The notes under the pieces are model-generated. The model did not search any database and was not told the DNA's origin. It saw only the letters and a program-made list of their open reading frames with translations. A program made the position numbers and the translations under genes. This document shows, one piece after another, positions 1-10,654 of a stretch of DNA of 64,000 bases. Position 1 is the first letter of the stretch, and each line of letters begins with the position of its first letter. Source of the DNA: Persicaria tinctoria (taxonomy: Eukaryota > Streptophyta > Magnoliopsida > Caryophyllales > Polygonaceae); the NCBI GenBank assembly GCA_037127255.1, contig JBANSL010000005.1, forward strand, positions 75,521,160 to 75,585,159, read 5' to 3'.

Positions 1-299
1 TATTTGATTTTTGTGGAACATGAGCTAGCAAATTTAATTGAGCATGTATGATTGAGCTAAAGTATGATTGAAGTCTTAAAAACATGACCCTGTGAGGATG
101 TTTGGCCTTATTTGAATTCTTTTGCTCAGTTGTGTGAATTACTCGCCTAGTGTTGCTACCTCTTGATATTGACTGCAGTATCTATTTTTGAAGACCGATG
201 CACATGTTTGTTGCTTGCGGAGTTTATGTTTATATTTTGAGTCTTTTTATTTCATTTTATGCATACTTAGTGAATAAGGTGGCAATGGTTGATGCACTG

Positions 300-527
300 A
301 GTAACCGGGTCTACGCATGACACCCATGGGTATGATTCGCGCAAAAAGGTGTTGAAAACTATCCACTAGGAAAGAAAGCTTGATCATTGAGTAACCAGGT
401 TCATTCATGACACCCATGTTTGCAACTCGCGTCAAAAGGTGTTCAAGTGGACTTCATATTAATAGTTGAGGTGTTGATAGACCGGGGCCATTCATGACAC
501 CCATGTTTGCGCTTCGCGTAAGGAAAG
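300..527 (+). repeat. Three degenerate tandem sub-repeats in the 3' internal region
   Basis: A motif of roughly 50 bp, containing CATGACACCCATG followed by a CGCG-containing stretch and AAAAGGTGTT, occurs three times (about 306, 396 and 490). The whole block recurs at 2988-3215 in the second unit. Tandem sub-repeats upstream of the 3' LTR are a known feature of Tat/Ogre elements and can seed satellite DNA. Short open frames over this block are by-products of the repeats, not genes. Confidence 0.7.
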
Positions 528-936
528 CACCAAGACAAGAAAAAGAAAAAAAAAAGAGAAAGAAAGACAAAGAAAAGAAAAAAAAAAAGTGTTGAATTTT
601 ATTTTCTTTATTGTGTCCCGCAAGTAATGACATTTCGGTAGTTAATTGGTGATATGGGGGTCAATGTCTATGAGCTTAGTGCATTATTGGTTTGAGTTGA
701 GAGTTGTATTTAAAAGCCTAAACACATGAGTGAAACACATATTTCGGGTGAGGTTGGATGATGTCTACTTCTAAGCTTTGATCACTGGAATACATGCTAT
801 GACGTTTGTTTGCTTGGTTTATGTTTTCACCTGCTATGATGTTGCTTTTTGATGAGGTTGAAACTTGAAGGGATTTCCTGTGGGATACATTGATTCATGT
901 TCATTCTATCATTGCTTGAGGACAAGCAAAGGTTAA

Positions 937-949
937 GTGTGGGGGAGTT
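937..949 (+). other. Polypurine tract
   Basis: GTGTGGGGGAGTT lies directly before the LTR start TGATAG. It is the expected plus-strand primer site of the retrotransposon and fixes the left LTR border. A second copy is at 3625-3637. Confidence 0.7.
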
Positions 950-2412
950 TGATAGCATGCATTTAGGTAGGCATAATAGGTTGCATTTAGCTTATTTAAG
1001 ATGCATTTCATCCATGATTTGATTACAATTTGCATATTTGCTCTCTATGTTGGTGGAATCGGAATCTACACGCTTTTATTGATTATTTCAGGTAATCGTG
1101 GATCCGAGGAGGAGACATGGGTTCATAACGCATTGGATGAGAATGTCTAGTTGATCGAAGAAGCTTACATGAAGATCTCAAGAGGTCCTGAGAAGAAGAA
1201 GCGAACCTAAACGAAGAACAAGTCTGCAGAAGTTGTCGCCAGACATGCTGAACTTGTTTTGCACTTTCTGGAGGCCTCGGTTGTCCGATCGACTATTATG
1301 ACCATGCGTTGGAAAGCTCTTTCAGAGAGCTACAACTTTCATGTTGACGTCGAGAGCTAATTCGAGACGGAATTTTCGGGAAAACCCAATGCAGCGCCCG
1401 CCGCAAAAGTTGCCGCGCCCGCCGCTGTCACCTGCGGTGCCCGCCGCCAGAGGGCCGATTTCAGCTGCGCCCGCCGCTGCTCCTGTGCCGCGCCCGCCGC
1501 ACCTCTTGCGGCGGCCGCCGCACGTACTGCCGCGCGCCGTTTTAGTTTAAGAAAACCCTAGTTTTTAGTTGTTTCCTTTTGGGCCGACTTTGGATGTTTG
1601 TTTTAGGCTTTTTATGTTATTTTTCTTTATCATTCATTCTATTCATTGAACACTTAGGCAATTAGAGAGAGAGCGATGTTCGCCATGGGCGACTAAACTC
1701 TCTTCGTTCTACTTGCAATTTGAAGCTTTATTTGGATTGATTGTGAGTTTCTAAATCTTGTTCCTTGTTTCCTATATTGAATGTTTCGACTTCTTTGTGC
1801 TTGAATGTTTGATTGTTTTATTCTATCTCGACTGATCAACTTGGTAGAATCAATTCAATTGCTAGGGTTTTGTAGATTCCTGATTGCGAACCTTAACCCA
1901 AGTGGCAAACTTGTTCCTTTAGGGCTGATTGAACTAATTGAATGAGTAGGAAGTTGAATGTGTTGTTAAATCCTTCTTTAGGGACTGCAAATACCTTGGT
2001 CAATCTCTGAACTTAAAGCTATCAATTGGGTTAAATCCTTCTTTAGGGACTGTTCGATTGATAAGGGTTTCTAGGACTGATTGGACTAGTAACTATATTA
2101 GGTCGGGACAAGGGCATTCATAGGAAACCTAAAAGGACAAGAGGAAGTTACAATATCAATTCAACCAAATAAAGTGGATAGTTGTAGGTAGAGCGATCTT
2201 CTCTAATTTGTTTTGCATTATTTGTTTATATTTTATTTTGTTTTCTTTTCAATCTCAATCAACCAAAACCCCCCTTTCTACTAATTGGTAAATACACTTT
2301 GCAAAGGAATACTTGATTCTCTGTGGGATCGACCTCTTACTTGCTTGCTATACTAGTTTGTAGGTTTGAGTTTTATTTTGATACGGTTTAGGCGACTAAA
2401 AACCGCTCATCA
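950..2412 (+). repeat. LTR, copy 1 (1,463 bp)
   Basis: The LTR runs from TGATAG after the polypurine tract to CTCATCA, with TGAT/ATCA inverted ends. It contains a GC-rich block (1391-1540) and a 3' part typical of Athila/Tat-type plant LTRs (CTGTGGGATCGACC at about 2320). It has no coding capacity. It is nearly identical to the second copy at 3638-5102, which ends with a 2-bp difference near its terminus. Confidence 0.75.
1391..1540 (+). repeat. GC-rich CGCCCGCCGC repeat block inside the LTR
   Basis: About five copies of a CGCCCGCCGC-like motif lie 20-40 bp apart in otherwise AT-rich LTR sequence. The block recurs at 4079-4228. A 69-residue open frame crosses it (proline/arginine-rich) but has no recognisable domain; it is probably composition-driven. 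The block could be a CpG-dense methylation or promoter region of the LTR. Confidence 0.6.
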
Positions 2413-3637
2413 AATTGAGGGATTGCATTGCATATAGATAGAATTTGCATATCATGTTTACTTATGTTATCATGTTTATTTATGTTGTCATGTTTATTTT
2501 TATTCATATACTGCATTTAAAAAAAAAAAAAATTTATTATTATTATTTAATTTCGAAAATTAGTAGAATTAGAGCATCATTGCATTTAAGTGTTATTAAA
2601 TACCCATCTGACTTAGTTTGTCCTCTATTTTAAATTTCAAGCATGATTCATAAAAATCCCATGGAGTTCTGGATGTTTTGATTATTGCTATTTGATTTTT
2701 GTGGAACATGAGCTAGCAAATTTAATTGAGCATGTATGATTGAGCTAAAGTATGATTGAAGTCTTAAAAACATGACCCTGTGAGGATGTTTGGCCTTATT
2801 TGAATTCTTTTGCTCAGTTGTGTGAATTACTCGCCTAGTGTTGCTACCTCTTGATATTGACTGCAGTATCTATTTTTGAAGACCGATGCACATGTTTGTT
2901 GCTTGCGGAGTTTATGTTTATATTTTGAGTCTTTTTATTTCATTTTATGCATACTTAGTGAATAAGGTGGCAATGGTTGATGCACTGAGTAACCGGGTCT
3001 ACGCATGACACCCATGGGTATGATTCGCGCAAAAAGGTGTTGAAAACTATCCACTAGGAAAGAAAGCTTGATCATTGAGTAACCAGGTTCATTCATGACA
3101 CCCATGTTTGCAACTCGCGTCAAAAGGTGTTCAAGTGGACTTCATATTAATAGTTGAGGTGTTGATAGACCGGGGCCATTCATGACACCCATGTTTGCGC
3201 TTCGCGTAAGGAAAGCACCAAGACAAGAAAAAGAAAAAAAAAAGAGAAAGAAAGACAAAGAAAAGAAAAAAAAAAAGTGTTGAATTTTATTTTCTTTATT
3301 GTGTCCCGCAAGTAATGACATTTCGGTAGTTAATTGGTGATATGGGGGTCAATGTCTATGAGCTTAGTGCATTATTGGTTTGAGTTGAGAGTTGTATTTA
3401 AAAGCCTAAACACATGAGTGAAACACATATTTCGGGTGAGGTTGGATGATGTCTACTTCTAAGCTTTGATCACTGGAATACATGCTATGACGTTTGTTTG
3501 CTTGGTTTATGTTTTCACCTGCTATGATGTTGCTTTTTGATGAGGTTGAAACTTGAAGGGATTTCCTGTGGGATACATTGATTCATGTTCATTCTATCAT
3601 TGCTTGAGGACAAGCAAAGGTTAAGTGTGGGGGAGTT
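2413..3637 (+). other. Residual internal region of the deleted LTR element (1,225 bp)
   Basis: This segment lies between the two LTRs. The first 276 bp (AT-rich, with an A-run near 2520) are seen once in the window; bases 2689-3637 copy 1-949. No open frame of interest and no primer-binding site are visible, so the element could move only with help in trans. Confidence 0.65.
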
Positions 3638-5102
3638 TGATAGCATGCATTTAGGTAGGCATAATAGGTTGCATTTAGCTTATTTAAGATGCATTTCATC
3701 CATGATTTGATTACAATTTGCATATTTGCTCTCTATGTTGGTGGAATCGGAATCTACACGCTTTTATTGATTATTTCAGGTAATCGTGGATCCGAGGAGG
3801 AGACATGGGTTCATAACGCATTGGATGAGAATGTCTAGTTGATCGAAGAAGCTTACATGAAGATCTCAAGAGGTCCTGAGAAGAAGAAGCGAACCTAAAC
3901 GAAGAACAAGTCTGCAGAAGTTGTCGCCAGACATGCTGAACTTGTTTTGCACTTTCTGGAGGCCTCGGTTGTCCGATCGACTATTATGACCATGCGTTGG
4001 AAAGCTCTTTCAGAGAGCTACAACTTTCATGTTGACGTCGAGAGCTAATTCGAGACGGAATTTTCGGGAAAACCCAATGCAGCGCCCGCCGCAAAAGTTG
4101 CCGCGCCCGCCGCTGTCACCTGCGGTGCCCGCCGCCAGAGGGCCGATTTCAGCTGCGCCCGCCGCTGCTCCTGTGCCGCGCCCGCCGCACCTCTTGCGGC
4201 GGCCGCCGCACGTACTGCCGCGCGCCGTTTTAGTTTAAGAAAACCCTAGTTTTTAGTTGTTTCCTTTTGGGCCGACTTTGGATGTTTGTTTTAGGCTTTT
4301 TATGTTATTTTTCTTTATCATTCATTCTATTCATTGAACACTTAGGCAATTAGAGAGAGAGCGATGTTCGCCATGGGCGACTAAACTCTCTTCGTTCTAC
4401 TTGCAATTTGAAGCTTTATTTGGATTGATTGTGAGTTTCTAAATCTTGTTCCTTGTTTCCTATATTGAATGTTTCGACTTCTTTGTGCTTGAATGTTTGA
4501 TTGTTTTATTCTATCTCGACTGATCAACTTGGTAGAATCAATTCAATTGCTAGGGTTTTGTAGATTCCTGATTGCGAACCTTAACCCAAGTGGCAAACTT
4601 GTTCCTTTAGGGCTGATTGAACTAATTGAATGAGTAGGAAGTTGAATGTGTTGTTAAATCCTTCTTTAGGGACTGCAAATACCTTGGTCAATCTCTGAAC
4701 TTAAAGCTATCAATTGGGTTAAATCCTTCTTTAGGGACTGTTCGATTGATAAGGGTTTCTAGGACTGATTGGACTAGTAACTATATTAGGTCGGGACAAG
4801 GGCATTCATAGGAAACCTAAAAGGACAAGAGGAAGTTACAATATCAATTCAACCAAATAAAGTGGATAGTTGTAGGTAGAGCGATCTTCTCTAATTTGTT
4901 TTGCATTATTTGTTTATATTTTATTTTGTTTTCTTTTCAATCTCAATCAACCAAAACCCCCCTTTCTACTAATTGGTAAATACACTTTGCAAAGGAATAC
5001 TTGATTCTCTGTGGGATCGACCTCTTACTTGCTTGCTATACTAGTTTGTAGGTTTGAGTTTTATTTTGATACGGTTTACAGACGACTAAAAACCGCTCAT
5101 CA
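3638..5102 (+). repeat. LTR, copy 2 (1,465 bp)
   Basis: Second LTR, same borders as copy 1 (TGATAG ... CTCATCA). It differs by a 2-bp insertion near 5079. Near identity of the two LTRs implies recent duplication or an assembly-level duplication. Confidence 0.75.
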
Positions 5103-5410
5103 CTCCCCCTGATTTTCTTTTGTTTGTTTGTGCTGCTTTTTTTACAGGTGCACTGATGCTTGTTGTGTTTGGGTGTTTGCAGGTGAACTTTGGGAGGAGG
5201 AAGCCAGGGAGAAGGCAGAAAAAAAACCCCTTTTTGTGGAGGAAAAAGAAACTGCTTTTTTGTTTTGTTTTGCAGTTGAATAGGGTAAGGAGGAGAAGAA
5301 GCCAGCCGGGAGAGGAGCCAAAAACCGCTTTCTTTCTTCTTTTTTTTTTTTTGCAGTTGAACTGCCCAGAAAAGGAAGAAAAAAACCCCAGCCACGCTTG
5401 TGTATTCCGC
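5103..5410. repeat. T-rich degenerate tandem repeat, no gene
   Basis: Three to four loosely similar units of about 80-120 bp each begin with a T-run followed by GCAG(G/T)TGAA and a purine-rich stretch. Long open frames on both strands here are low-complexity artefacts. Confidence 0.45.
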
Positions 5411-5413
5411 CAA

Positions 5414-5455
5414 CATGACTTGTGGGTGGTACTAGGGCTGGGGGAAAAATTCTCA
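5414..5455 (+). repeat. Left arm of an inverted repeat shared with 11995-12037
   Basis: CATGACTTGTGGGTGGTACT, followed by AGGGCTGGGGGAAAAATTC, is the reverse complement of 11995-12037 with only a few mismatches. The CTAGGGCTGGG core resembles a hAT transposon terminus. The repeat lies within about 10 bp of the 3' side of the first GH3 fragment. Confidence 0.65.
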
Positions 5456-5462
5456 TGAAAGC

Positions 5463-6300
5463 TTTTGCTGCGGCCCCCGCGGCGTTCTGCAGCTCTGCCT
5501 CATCAGTTTTTTCCGAGTCTATCGAAAGCAAAACATTTTTTCGGCAGAAAAATTGGAATTGAGGCGCGGCATTATGGAAGCCGCTTACCCGAAGGATGTC
5601 CCCGACCTGGTATCTGCACAGGCCCGAGTAGGTCGTTATTACCAACTCATACTCTTTCCCGACCTCCACGTCGACCATGTCGATCAGCTTGGGCTGGGCC
5701 GGCTCCGGCCCGACGGGCTGGTCTAGTGGAAGAAACTCGAAATATGCCATGTTTGTCATGATGGTGTACGACACCTCCGAGGGCTTGCAGATTGGCCTCA
5801 AGTTCAGGCCAAAGTAACACTCCGATGACGCGTACATCGTGCACACGAGTGGGAGGCCTCCGTTGTAATAGTCGAGCGTGGGTATATACTGGGCCATGGT
5901 GTCGGTGACAATTACGTCCACGTACTTCGTGTTGGGCCGGATCCGGGTCAAGACCCCGTCCCAGTCCTTGGAGCACTCGGACACAATCAACTTAGCGAGG
6001 TCCGGGTCCGACCTCACAACCCGGGCCATGCACGATTTGATTGTCGGGTTCGTAATCCCGCCCCTGCGGGTGCCGATCTCGATATCACAGGCCAGCTCAG
6101 GCCAGTTGATTTCGAGGAATCGAATGGCTCGAAAAGAGCATAGAATGGCCTCGGTGGGGCTCGTATACACATTAAAGGGATCATATGGGCGGCTCAAAAA
6201 CTGATCACTCTTATAGCAGCTTGTCAACACGGGTCGGGCCAGAAGCCCGCCCGGGGTCTTCGTCTCAGATTTCACGAAGAGGAAGTACAGGCAGGCATGG
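5463..6300 (-). pseudogene. GH3 acyl-acid-amido synthetase fragment
   Basis: Minus-strand translation matches the central part of GH3 enzymes, which adenylate auxin or jasmonate and join them to amino acids. Visible blocks in order are [15 protein letters not shown], an RPYDP..VYTSP segment, [55 protein letters not shown] and [15 protein letters not shown]. About 190 N-terminal residues and the C-terminal domain are missing. A stretch of roughly 30 residues is deleted between AILC and RAIRFL. After position 5463 the frame runs into repeat sequence. It is a broken copy; the family is clear, the exact GH3 member is not. Confidence 0.88.
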
Positions 6301-6690
6301 AACCAGGAATGAAAATCGGGGTAGACTAAAATCGCCTTATACAATGAACAAATTTTGAAGAGTTATTAATATTATACCAATATATACACACCTAGGAAAA
6401 AACACTAATAAAAAGAAAAATAAAATATACAATGAACAAATTTTTAAGAATTACTAATATCACATATATAAACATCTAGGTACAAAAAATGATTGAAGAA
6501 TAAAAATCTATGGGTACGTTATTTGTATGAAATTATTTTATAGGACATTAAACTAATTTCATTAATATAAGAATTTAACAAACAACTTATTTCCTTCTTA
6601 ACTCAATTAATTGCAAAAACAAAAAACTAATAGCTTGGGCATATTCACAAACATACCGGAAGTGGAAGTGAACTAGCGCCACGAAGGGGT
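6301..6690. other. AT-rich spacer, no gene seen
   Basis: The sequence has two similar stretches (around 6350 and 6430, 'ACAATGAACAAATTTT') that look like a short local duplication. No coding signal is visible. Confidence 0.5.
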
Positions 6691-6699
6691 GAAAAACAC

Positions 6700-6784
6700 T
6701 GGGCGCCAAACGAGAATCGAACCCCAGATGCTGGCGATATGAAAATATTGGACTCATAGCATCTACCAACTGAACTACATCCCC
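6700..6784 (-). repeat. tRNA-derived sequence (tRNA relic or SINE head)
   Basis: On the minus strand the segment begins GGGGATG, then has a good A-box (TAGTTCAGTTGG) and a B-box (GGTTCGATTC). A perfect 5-bp stem ATGCT/AGCAT stands at the anticodon-stem position. The A-to-B spacing is about 10 nt longer than in a normal tRNA, and acceptor and T stems do not pair well. I therefore call it tRNA-derived, not a functional tRNA gene. The 5' end resembles tRNA-Ala. Confidence 0.5.
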
Positions 6785-6839
6785 TTTGTGATATCTACTA
6801 CTATTAATTATATAAGTTCTAAATTTTTGTGGTGGGCTG

Positions 6840-6932
6840 CAGCAAAGCCCAGCACACCCCTGGGTCCGTGCCTGAGTACAGGCCCTTGCCTTTGTCCAGC
6901 CCTTGCCTGAGTACAGGCCCAGCCCACCCCTT
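6840..6932. repeat. Short duplication of GCCTGAGTACAGGCCC
   Basis: The 16-bp motif GCCTGAGTACAGGCCC occurs twice (about 6870 and 6906), separated by a C/T-rich spacer. Its origin is unknown. Confidence 0.55.
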
Positions 6933-6942
6933 GATTCCCCTT

Positions 6943-7063
6943 TGTGTTTTGTTTGTTTGAATGAACTAACGAAGAGACTAGAAACAATAGAAATGATCAA
7001 TTTATGTCAAAATCAAAACACAAAATACAAAGTAAAAACTTAAAATTTAAAGGTAAAAACAAT

Positions 7064-7072
<9 letters not shown>
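6943..7072 (+). repeat. Dispersed repeat, copy 1 (second copy 12285-12420)
   Basis: About 130 bp beginning TGTTTGTTTGAATGAACTAA and ending in AAAACTTAAA-type sequence are highly similar, and in the same orientation, to 12285-12420. Both copies lie beside GH3-fragment regions. No coding potential is visible. Confidence 0.7.
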
Positions 7073-7073
<1 letters not shown>

Positions 7074-7113
<40 letters not shown>

Positions 7114-7119
7114 CACACA
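7074..7119. repeat. (TA)n(CA)n microsatellite
   Basis: An alternating TA run of about 30 bp is followed by a CA run. The foldback element at about 7120 starts directly after it. Confidence 0.9.
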
Positions 7120-8798
7120 TATGGGGGTGGTTCATGGGTACTCATCTCTTATTGTGTAACATGAGAACACATCTGGACCGTTGATTGAATTAAATGGAAG
7201 GCTGAGATTAATAAGCAATTTTGGCTTTTTTTAAATTAAAAAACAGTGGGACCCACGTCGTTTTTTTGCCCACTTGCTGAATGGGGGCGTGTGTGGTGCA
7301 CTCTCTTCAAATTATTCGACAGTATATCTAGATTATTCAATCGTATCGTCTGATTATGCAATGGTATCGACAGATTATGCGATGGTATATGAATTTTTTT
7401 GTTAATCTTTATAAATGATTGATTATTCGATGGTATCGCTGGATTATTATATTGTATTCACGAAATATGCAATGGTATAGACGAATTATGCAATGGTATC
7501 GATGGTATAGCTTGATTATTCGATGACCTAAAAATTAATCGATGGTATCGCATGATTATTTGATGGTATCGCATGATTATTTGATGGTATCGCATGATTA
7601 TTTGATGATATCACATGATTATTCGATGGTATAGGTGTATTTTTTATTCATAGGACCGTCAGCATAAAAAAACTCATCCCATGATGCACAAAATCAGTCA
7701 TACATATGAATAATTTGGGCTTTCCTCCGAATAAATCTTAAATCTTATGAAATGTCGATTCAAAACAACCCAGGACTTCGATTCAAAACAAATCAGGAAT
7801 TCGATTCCAGGATTTCGACCTAATTCATTCCAGGACTTCAATCTCCATAACAACAATTCAACACAAAAAATCAATCTCCCCACCAGATCATTCCATGGCT
7901 TCGATTTAATACACAATTCCTAAGGTATCGACCTAATTCATTCCAGGACTTCGATTCAAAACAACCCATAAATCTCGATTCAAAACCAATTTGGATTTGT
8001 AAGAAGGGAGAAGGAGGGAGGTCGACGACCAGGAGGCGCCGCCTTTGGAGCCGGACAAGCCGTAGATGTGCTCTCACCGCCTTCGCAATCGTCGTCCGCC
8101 TTCACCGTACCTTCAATTGAAGAGAGAAAGAGAGGAAAGGCTTAGCAGACTAGGGGGCTAATTGGTAGCGCCGGCAGGTGCTGGTGACCGGAGAAGACGG
8201 TTCGGTTAGAGGCATGGCGATGGCGATGGCGATGACGATTGGGGACAGGAGGTGATTACCAGCATCGTTCGCCTTCACTGTCGAATAATCCACCTTCGCA
8301 ACTGCCGTCTTTTGTCGAGGTGCCCTTCGCAATCGCCGACCACCTTCGCAACCGCCGCCTTTCGCCCAGATCTACCCCTCATGGCCCCGCTCCGCCATCG
8401 GCATTACCTCCGCCTTCGTCGGTCGCACCTCCGCCGCACCACCAAAATTGATTCTCTCCATCTCTCCGATCATTCACTTTCATTCGCCTCTGCCGCAACT
8501 TCAATCGTCACACCCCCGTTGCACCTTCGGCAGTTGGATCTCTGGTTGTCACCTCCGGCCGCTGGATCGCCTCCTCTGTCTCTCTTATTTTTTTACTGTA
8601 ATGAAATTTATAAGATTGGTTTAGGGTTTGTTTTGTTAATCACACGCACTGTGTATGTGGGTGGGTGTTTTTAATTTTTCATTTAATTTACAATTATTTT
8701 AAATACACGAATAATCTCAGCCATCCAATTTCCCTAAATCAATGGATGAGATTTGTTCTCATAATACATTTTAAGAGATGTTCTCATATGATCTATCA
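7120..8798. mobile_element. Non-autonomous foldback/Mutator-like element 1
   Basis: The left end (GAACACATCTGGACCGTTGA, then GGCTGAGATTAAT) has an inverted counterpart near the right end (8703-8798: AATCTCAGCCATCCA, then GAACATCTC reversed). The two TIR-like arms are about 90 bp and moderately diverged. The interior has a 21-bp minisatellite (7310-7640) and C-rich, exon-like sequence (7980-8620) without a recognisable protein. Both ends abut TA microsatellites, which obscures any target duplication. Confidence 0.5.
7310..7640 (+). repeat. Minisatellite, 21-bp GATTATTTGATGGTATCGCA units
   Basis: Degenerate units based on ATTAT(T/G)CGATGGTATCG fill this stretch; four units near 7535-7620 are almost identical. 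A related ATTATTCG motif makes up the repeats at 9590-10150 and, inverted, at 51925-52110. Confidence 0.75.
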
Positions 8799-8818
8799 TA
8801 TATATATATATATATATA
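8799..8818. repeat. (TA)n microsatellite
   Basis: A short TA run separates foldback element 1 from the related element 2. Confidence 0.85.
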
Positions 8819-10440
8819 GTATGGATCTATTGTTCACAAGCCTTAGGATGTACCTTGTACACAAATCTGGACCTTTGATTGAGTTTAAATAGAAGGCCAA
8901 GATTAATCTACCTTTTTCCTTTTTTTAAAAAAAAAACAATGTGGGCCCCCATAAAAATATACAACCACGTTCAATTTATATGTGCGTGCCTTTCAATTGC
9001 TAGGTGGGTGGTAGAGTTGGATTGATCTTTCAATCTAGGGTTTCAAAAAAAATATCACCCCTTTCCCCCAATTTCTTCATCTTCCCCCGATCATCACTCC
9101 CCACTTTCTATCTATCGATGGGCAGAAGAACATATGGAGCGAGGAGGAAGACAAGGTACTGATCGATAGCAGTGCAAGGGGAGATCGGAGAACTCGATCA
9201 AATCCAGTGGTCGGCGGCGAAGGCTGGCGAAGGATGCCCGAATCCAGTGATCGACGTCGTGGTGCTGTTACGTCTTCCTGCACAGATCCAGTGGTGCTTG
9301 GCCTTCTGCTTCTTAGCTTCGATTCTAAGGAGGGTCGACGACGATGGTGATTTGTGCCCAAATCAAGGTTGACGAAGGCTGCCCAGTGGTGATGTCCGGC
9401 TGAATTGAGTCGATGCGAGGAGGAATATGCTCTTCGTCTGCGAGGAGGGATGACTGAATCGATTTGAAGGAAAGAGATGATCGATGGCGAGGGGGTGGGC
9501 GGTACATCGAATATTATTAGTTAATTATTAAGATGTATGTGTCGAATTTCAGTTACTAATAGTAAACATTTGATTAATTATTCGGTGAAATCTGATTCAT
9601 TATTCGTTAATCATGGAGATTTTGGTTTGACAAACAATATTAAAAACCTTCGTCGCATGAGAATAACTACCCAAATAAATATTATTCAGTGAAATTTGAA
9701 ACATTATTCGGTAAAATGTAAAGCATTATTCGTCCAAATAAATATTATTCAGTGAAATTTGAAACATTATTCGGTAAAATGTAAAGCATTATTCGTCGAA
9801 ATTGTACGTATTGTTTAGAGAATCTAAGTTTTTTTTCCTGAAATAGATGAACAGAAAAAACAAAACATTATTCGGTCGAATAATGTTACAAATTATTCAG
9901 TAGAATTAGAAAGTTTTCATCTGAATTGAACGGAAAAATAAAATATAACATAATTCGGTAGAATTTGAAACATTATTCGATGGAATTGGCCATTTTTTCA
10001 AAACAGCGAAATTAATCGGTAGAATGTGAAATATTGTTCGGTTGAATTGGCCGTTTTTTCAAAACAGCGAAATCAAATCCGAGAAATCAAACAGTGAAAT
10101 TATTCGGTAGAATTTGAAACATTATTCGGTGGAATTGACTATTTTTTCAAAATATTGAAATCAAATTCGGGAAATCAGGTGGATCCCAACAATAAATCAC
10201 CCAAAATTAAAATTGTTTATTTTTCACAAATATTTTATATATTAAAAAAAGAAAAAATTCCATTAAATTCAGAAAATATTATTTGCAAAATAAAAAAAAT
10301 TAAAATTCCTTTTTTTGATGAAAAAAGCAAAAAGAATTCTACTAAAATTTCGAATAATGTCTGAGGAATAAAAGCAGAAATGCGGGTATCTTAATTTTTT
10401 TTTAAAAAACTGATATATCGTTTCAAAATAAAGATATCTA
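8819..10440. mobile_element. Related element 2, left end clear, right end not resolved
   Basis: The left end (ACACAAATCTGGACCTTTGA, then GGCCAAGATTAATC) is clearly related to the left end of element 1. The interior again carries C/G-rich, exon-like sequence (9040-9510) and an ATTATTCG-type repeat tract (9590-10150). I could not find a matching inverted right end, so the end coordinate is approximate. Confidence 0.4.
9590..10150 (+). repeat. ATTATTCGGT tandem repeat tract
   Basis: Many degenerate copies of GAAACATTATTCGGT are present, including two almost exact adjacent 64-bp units at about 9671-9798. The tract is AT-rich and has no coding capacity. Confidence 0.75.
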
Positions 10441-10654
10441 TATATAACAATAATGGCAGTATATATTTAAAGGTAAGAACTTTTTGGCTCCACCCTTGGG
10501 GGTAATGGTATCTGGCGAGGAACTCGGAGATGGGGTGAGCAGAGGTTGACACTAGTTTGTACTATCGAACACGTTGTAGTTTACGATTTTTTTCTCGATC
10601 TTATTGTCGACTACTATGGTGAACCCCCCCCTCAAAACTTTCTAGCTCTGCCCC

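Larger units (their letters stand above)
1..5102 (+). mobile_element. Tandem array of deleted Athila/Tat-type LTR retrotransposon
   Basis: Bases 1-2400 recur at an offset of 2,688 bp with almost no differences. Each unit reads: 3' internal sequence, polypurine tract, LTR starting TGATAG, LTR end at ATCA. The polypurine tract (GTGTGGGGGAGTT) and the LTR's last 100 bp resemble Athila/Tat-lineage Ty3/gypsy elements. No gag, protease, RT or integrase reading frame remains. The usual TGGCGCCG-type primer site after the LTR is absent at 2413. The order internal-LTR-internal-LTR suggests recombination between LTRs of a deletion derivative, or tandem insertion. The first unit is cut by the window edge. 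Confidence 0.8.

Noticed and set aside
247..435. Repeated 62-codon minus-strand frame (again at 2935-3123)
   Set aside because: It lies across degenerate sub-repeats of the LTR element; the peptide itself reflects the repeats and has no domain.
1341..1550. Pro/Arg-rich 69-codon frame in both LTR copies
   Set aside because: The GC-rich repeat composition explains it; no start context or similarity to a protein was seen.
5036..5458. Overlapping lysine/phenylalanine-rich frames on both strands
   Set aside because: Low-complexity T/A-run translation in a tandem-repeat tract.
6587..7000. 137-codon minus-strand frame
   Set aside because: It crosses the tRNA-derived sequence and repeated GCCTGAGTACAGG motif; no protein pattern.
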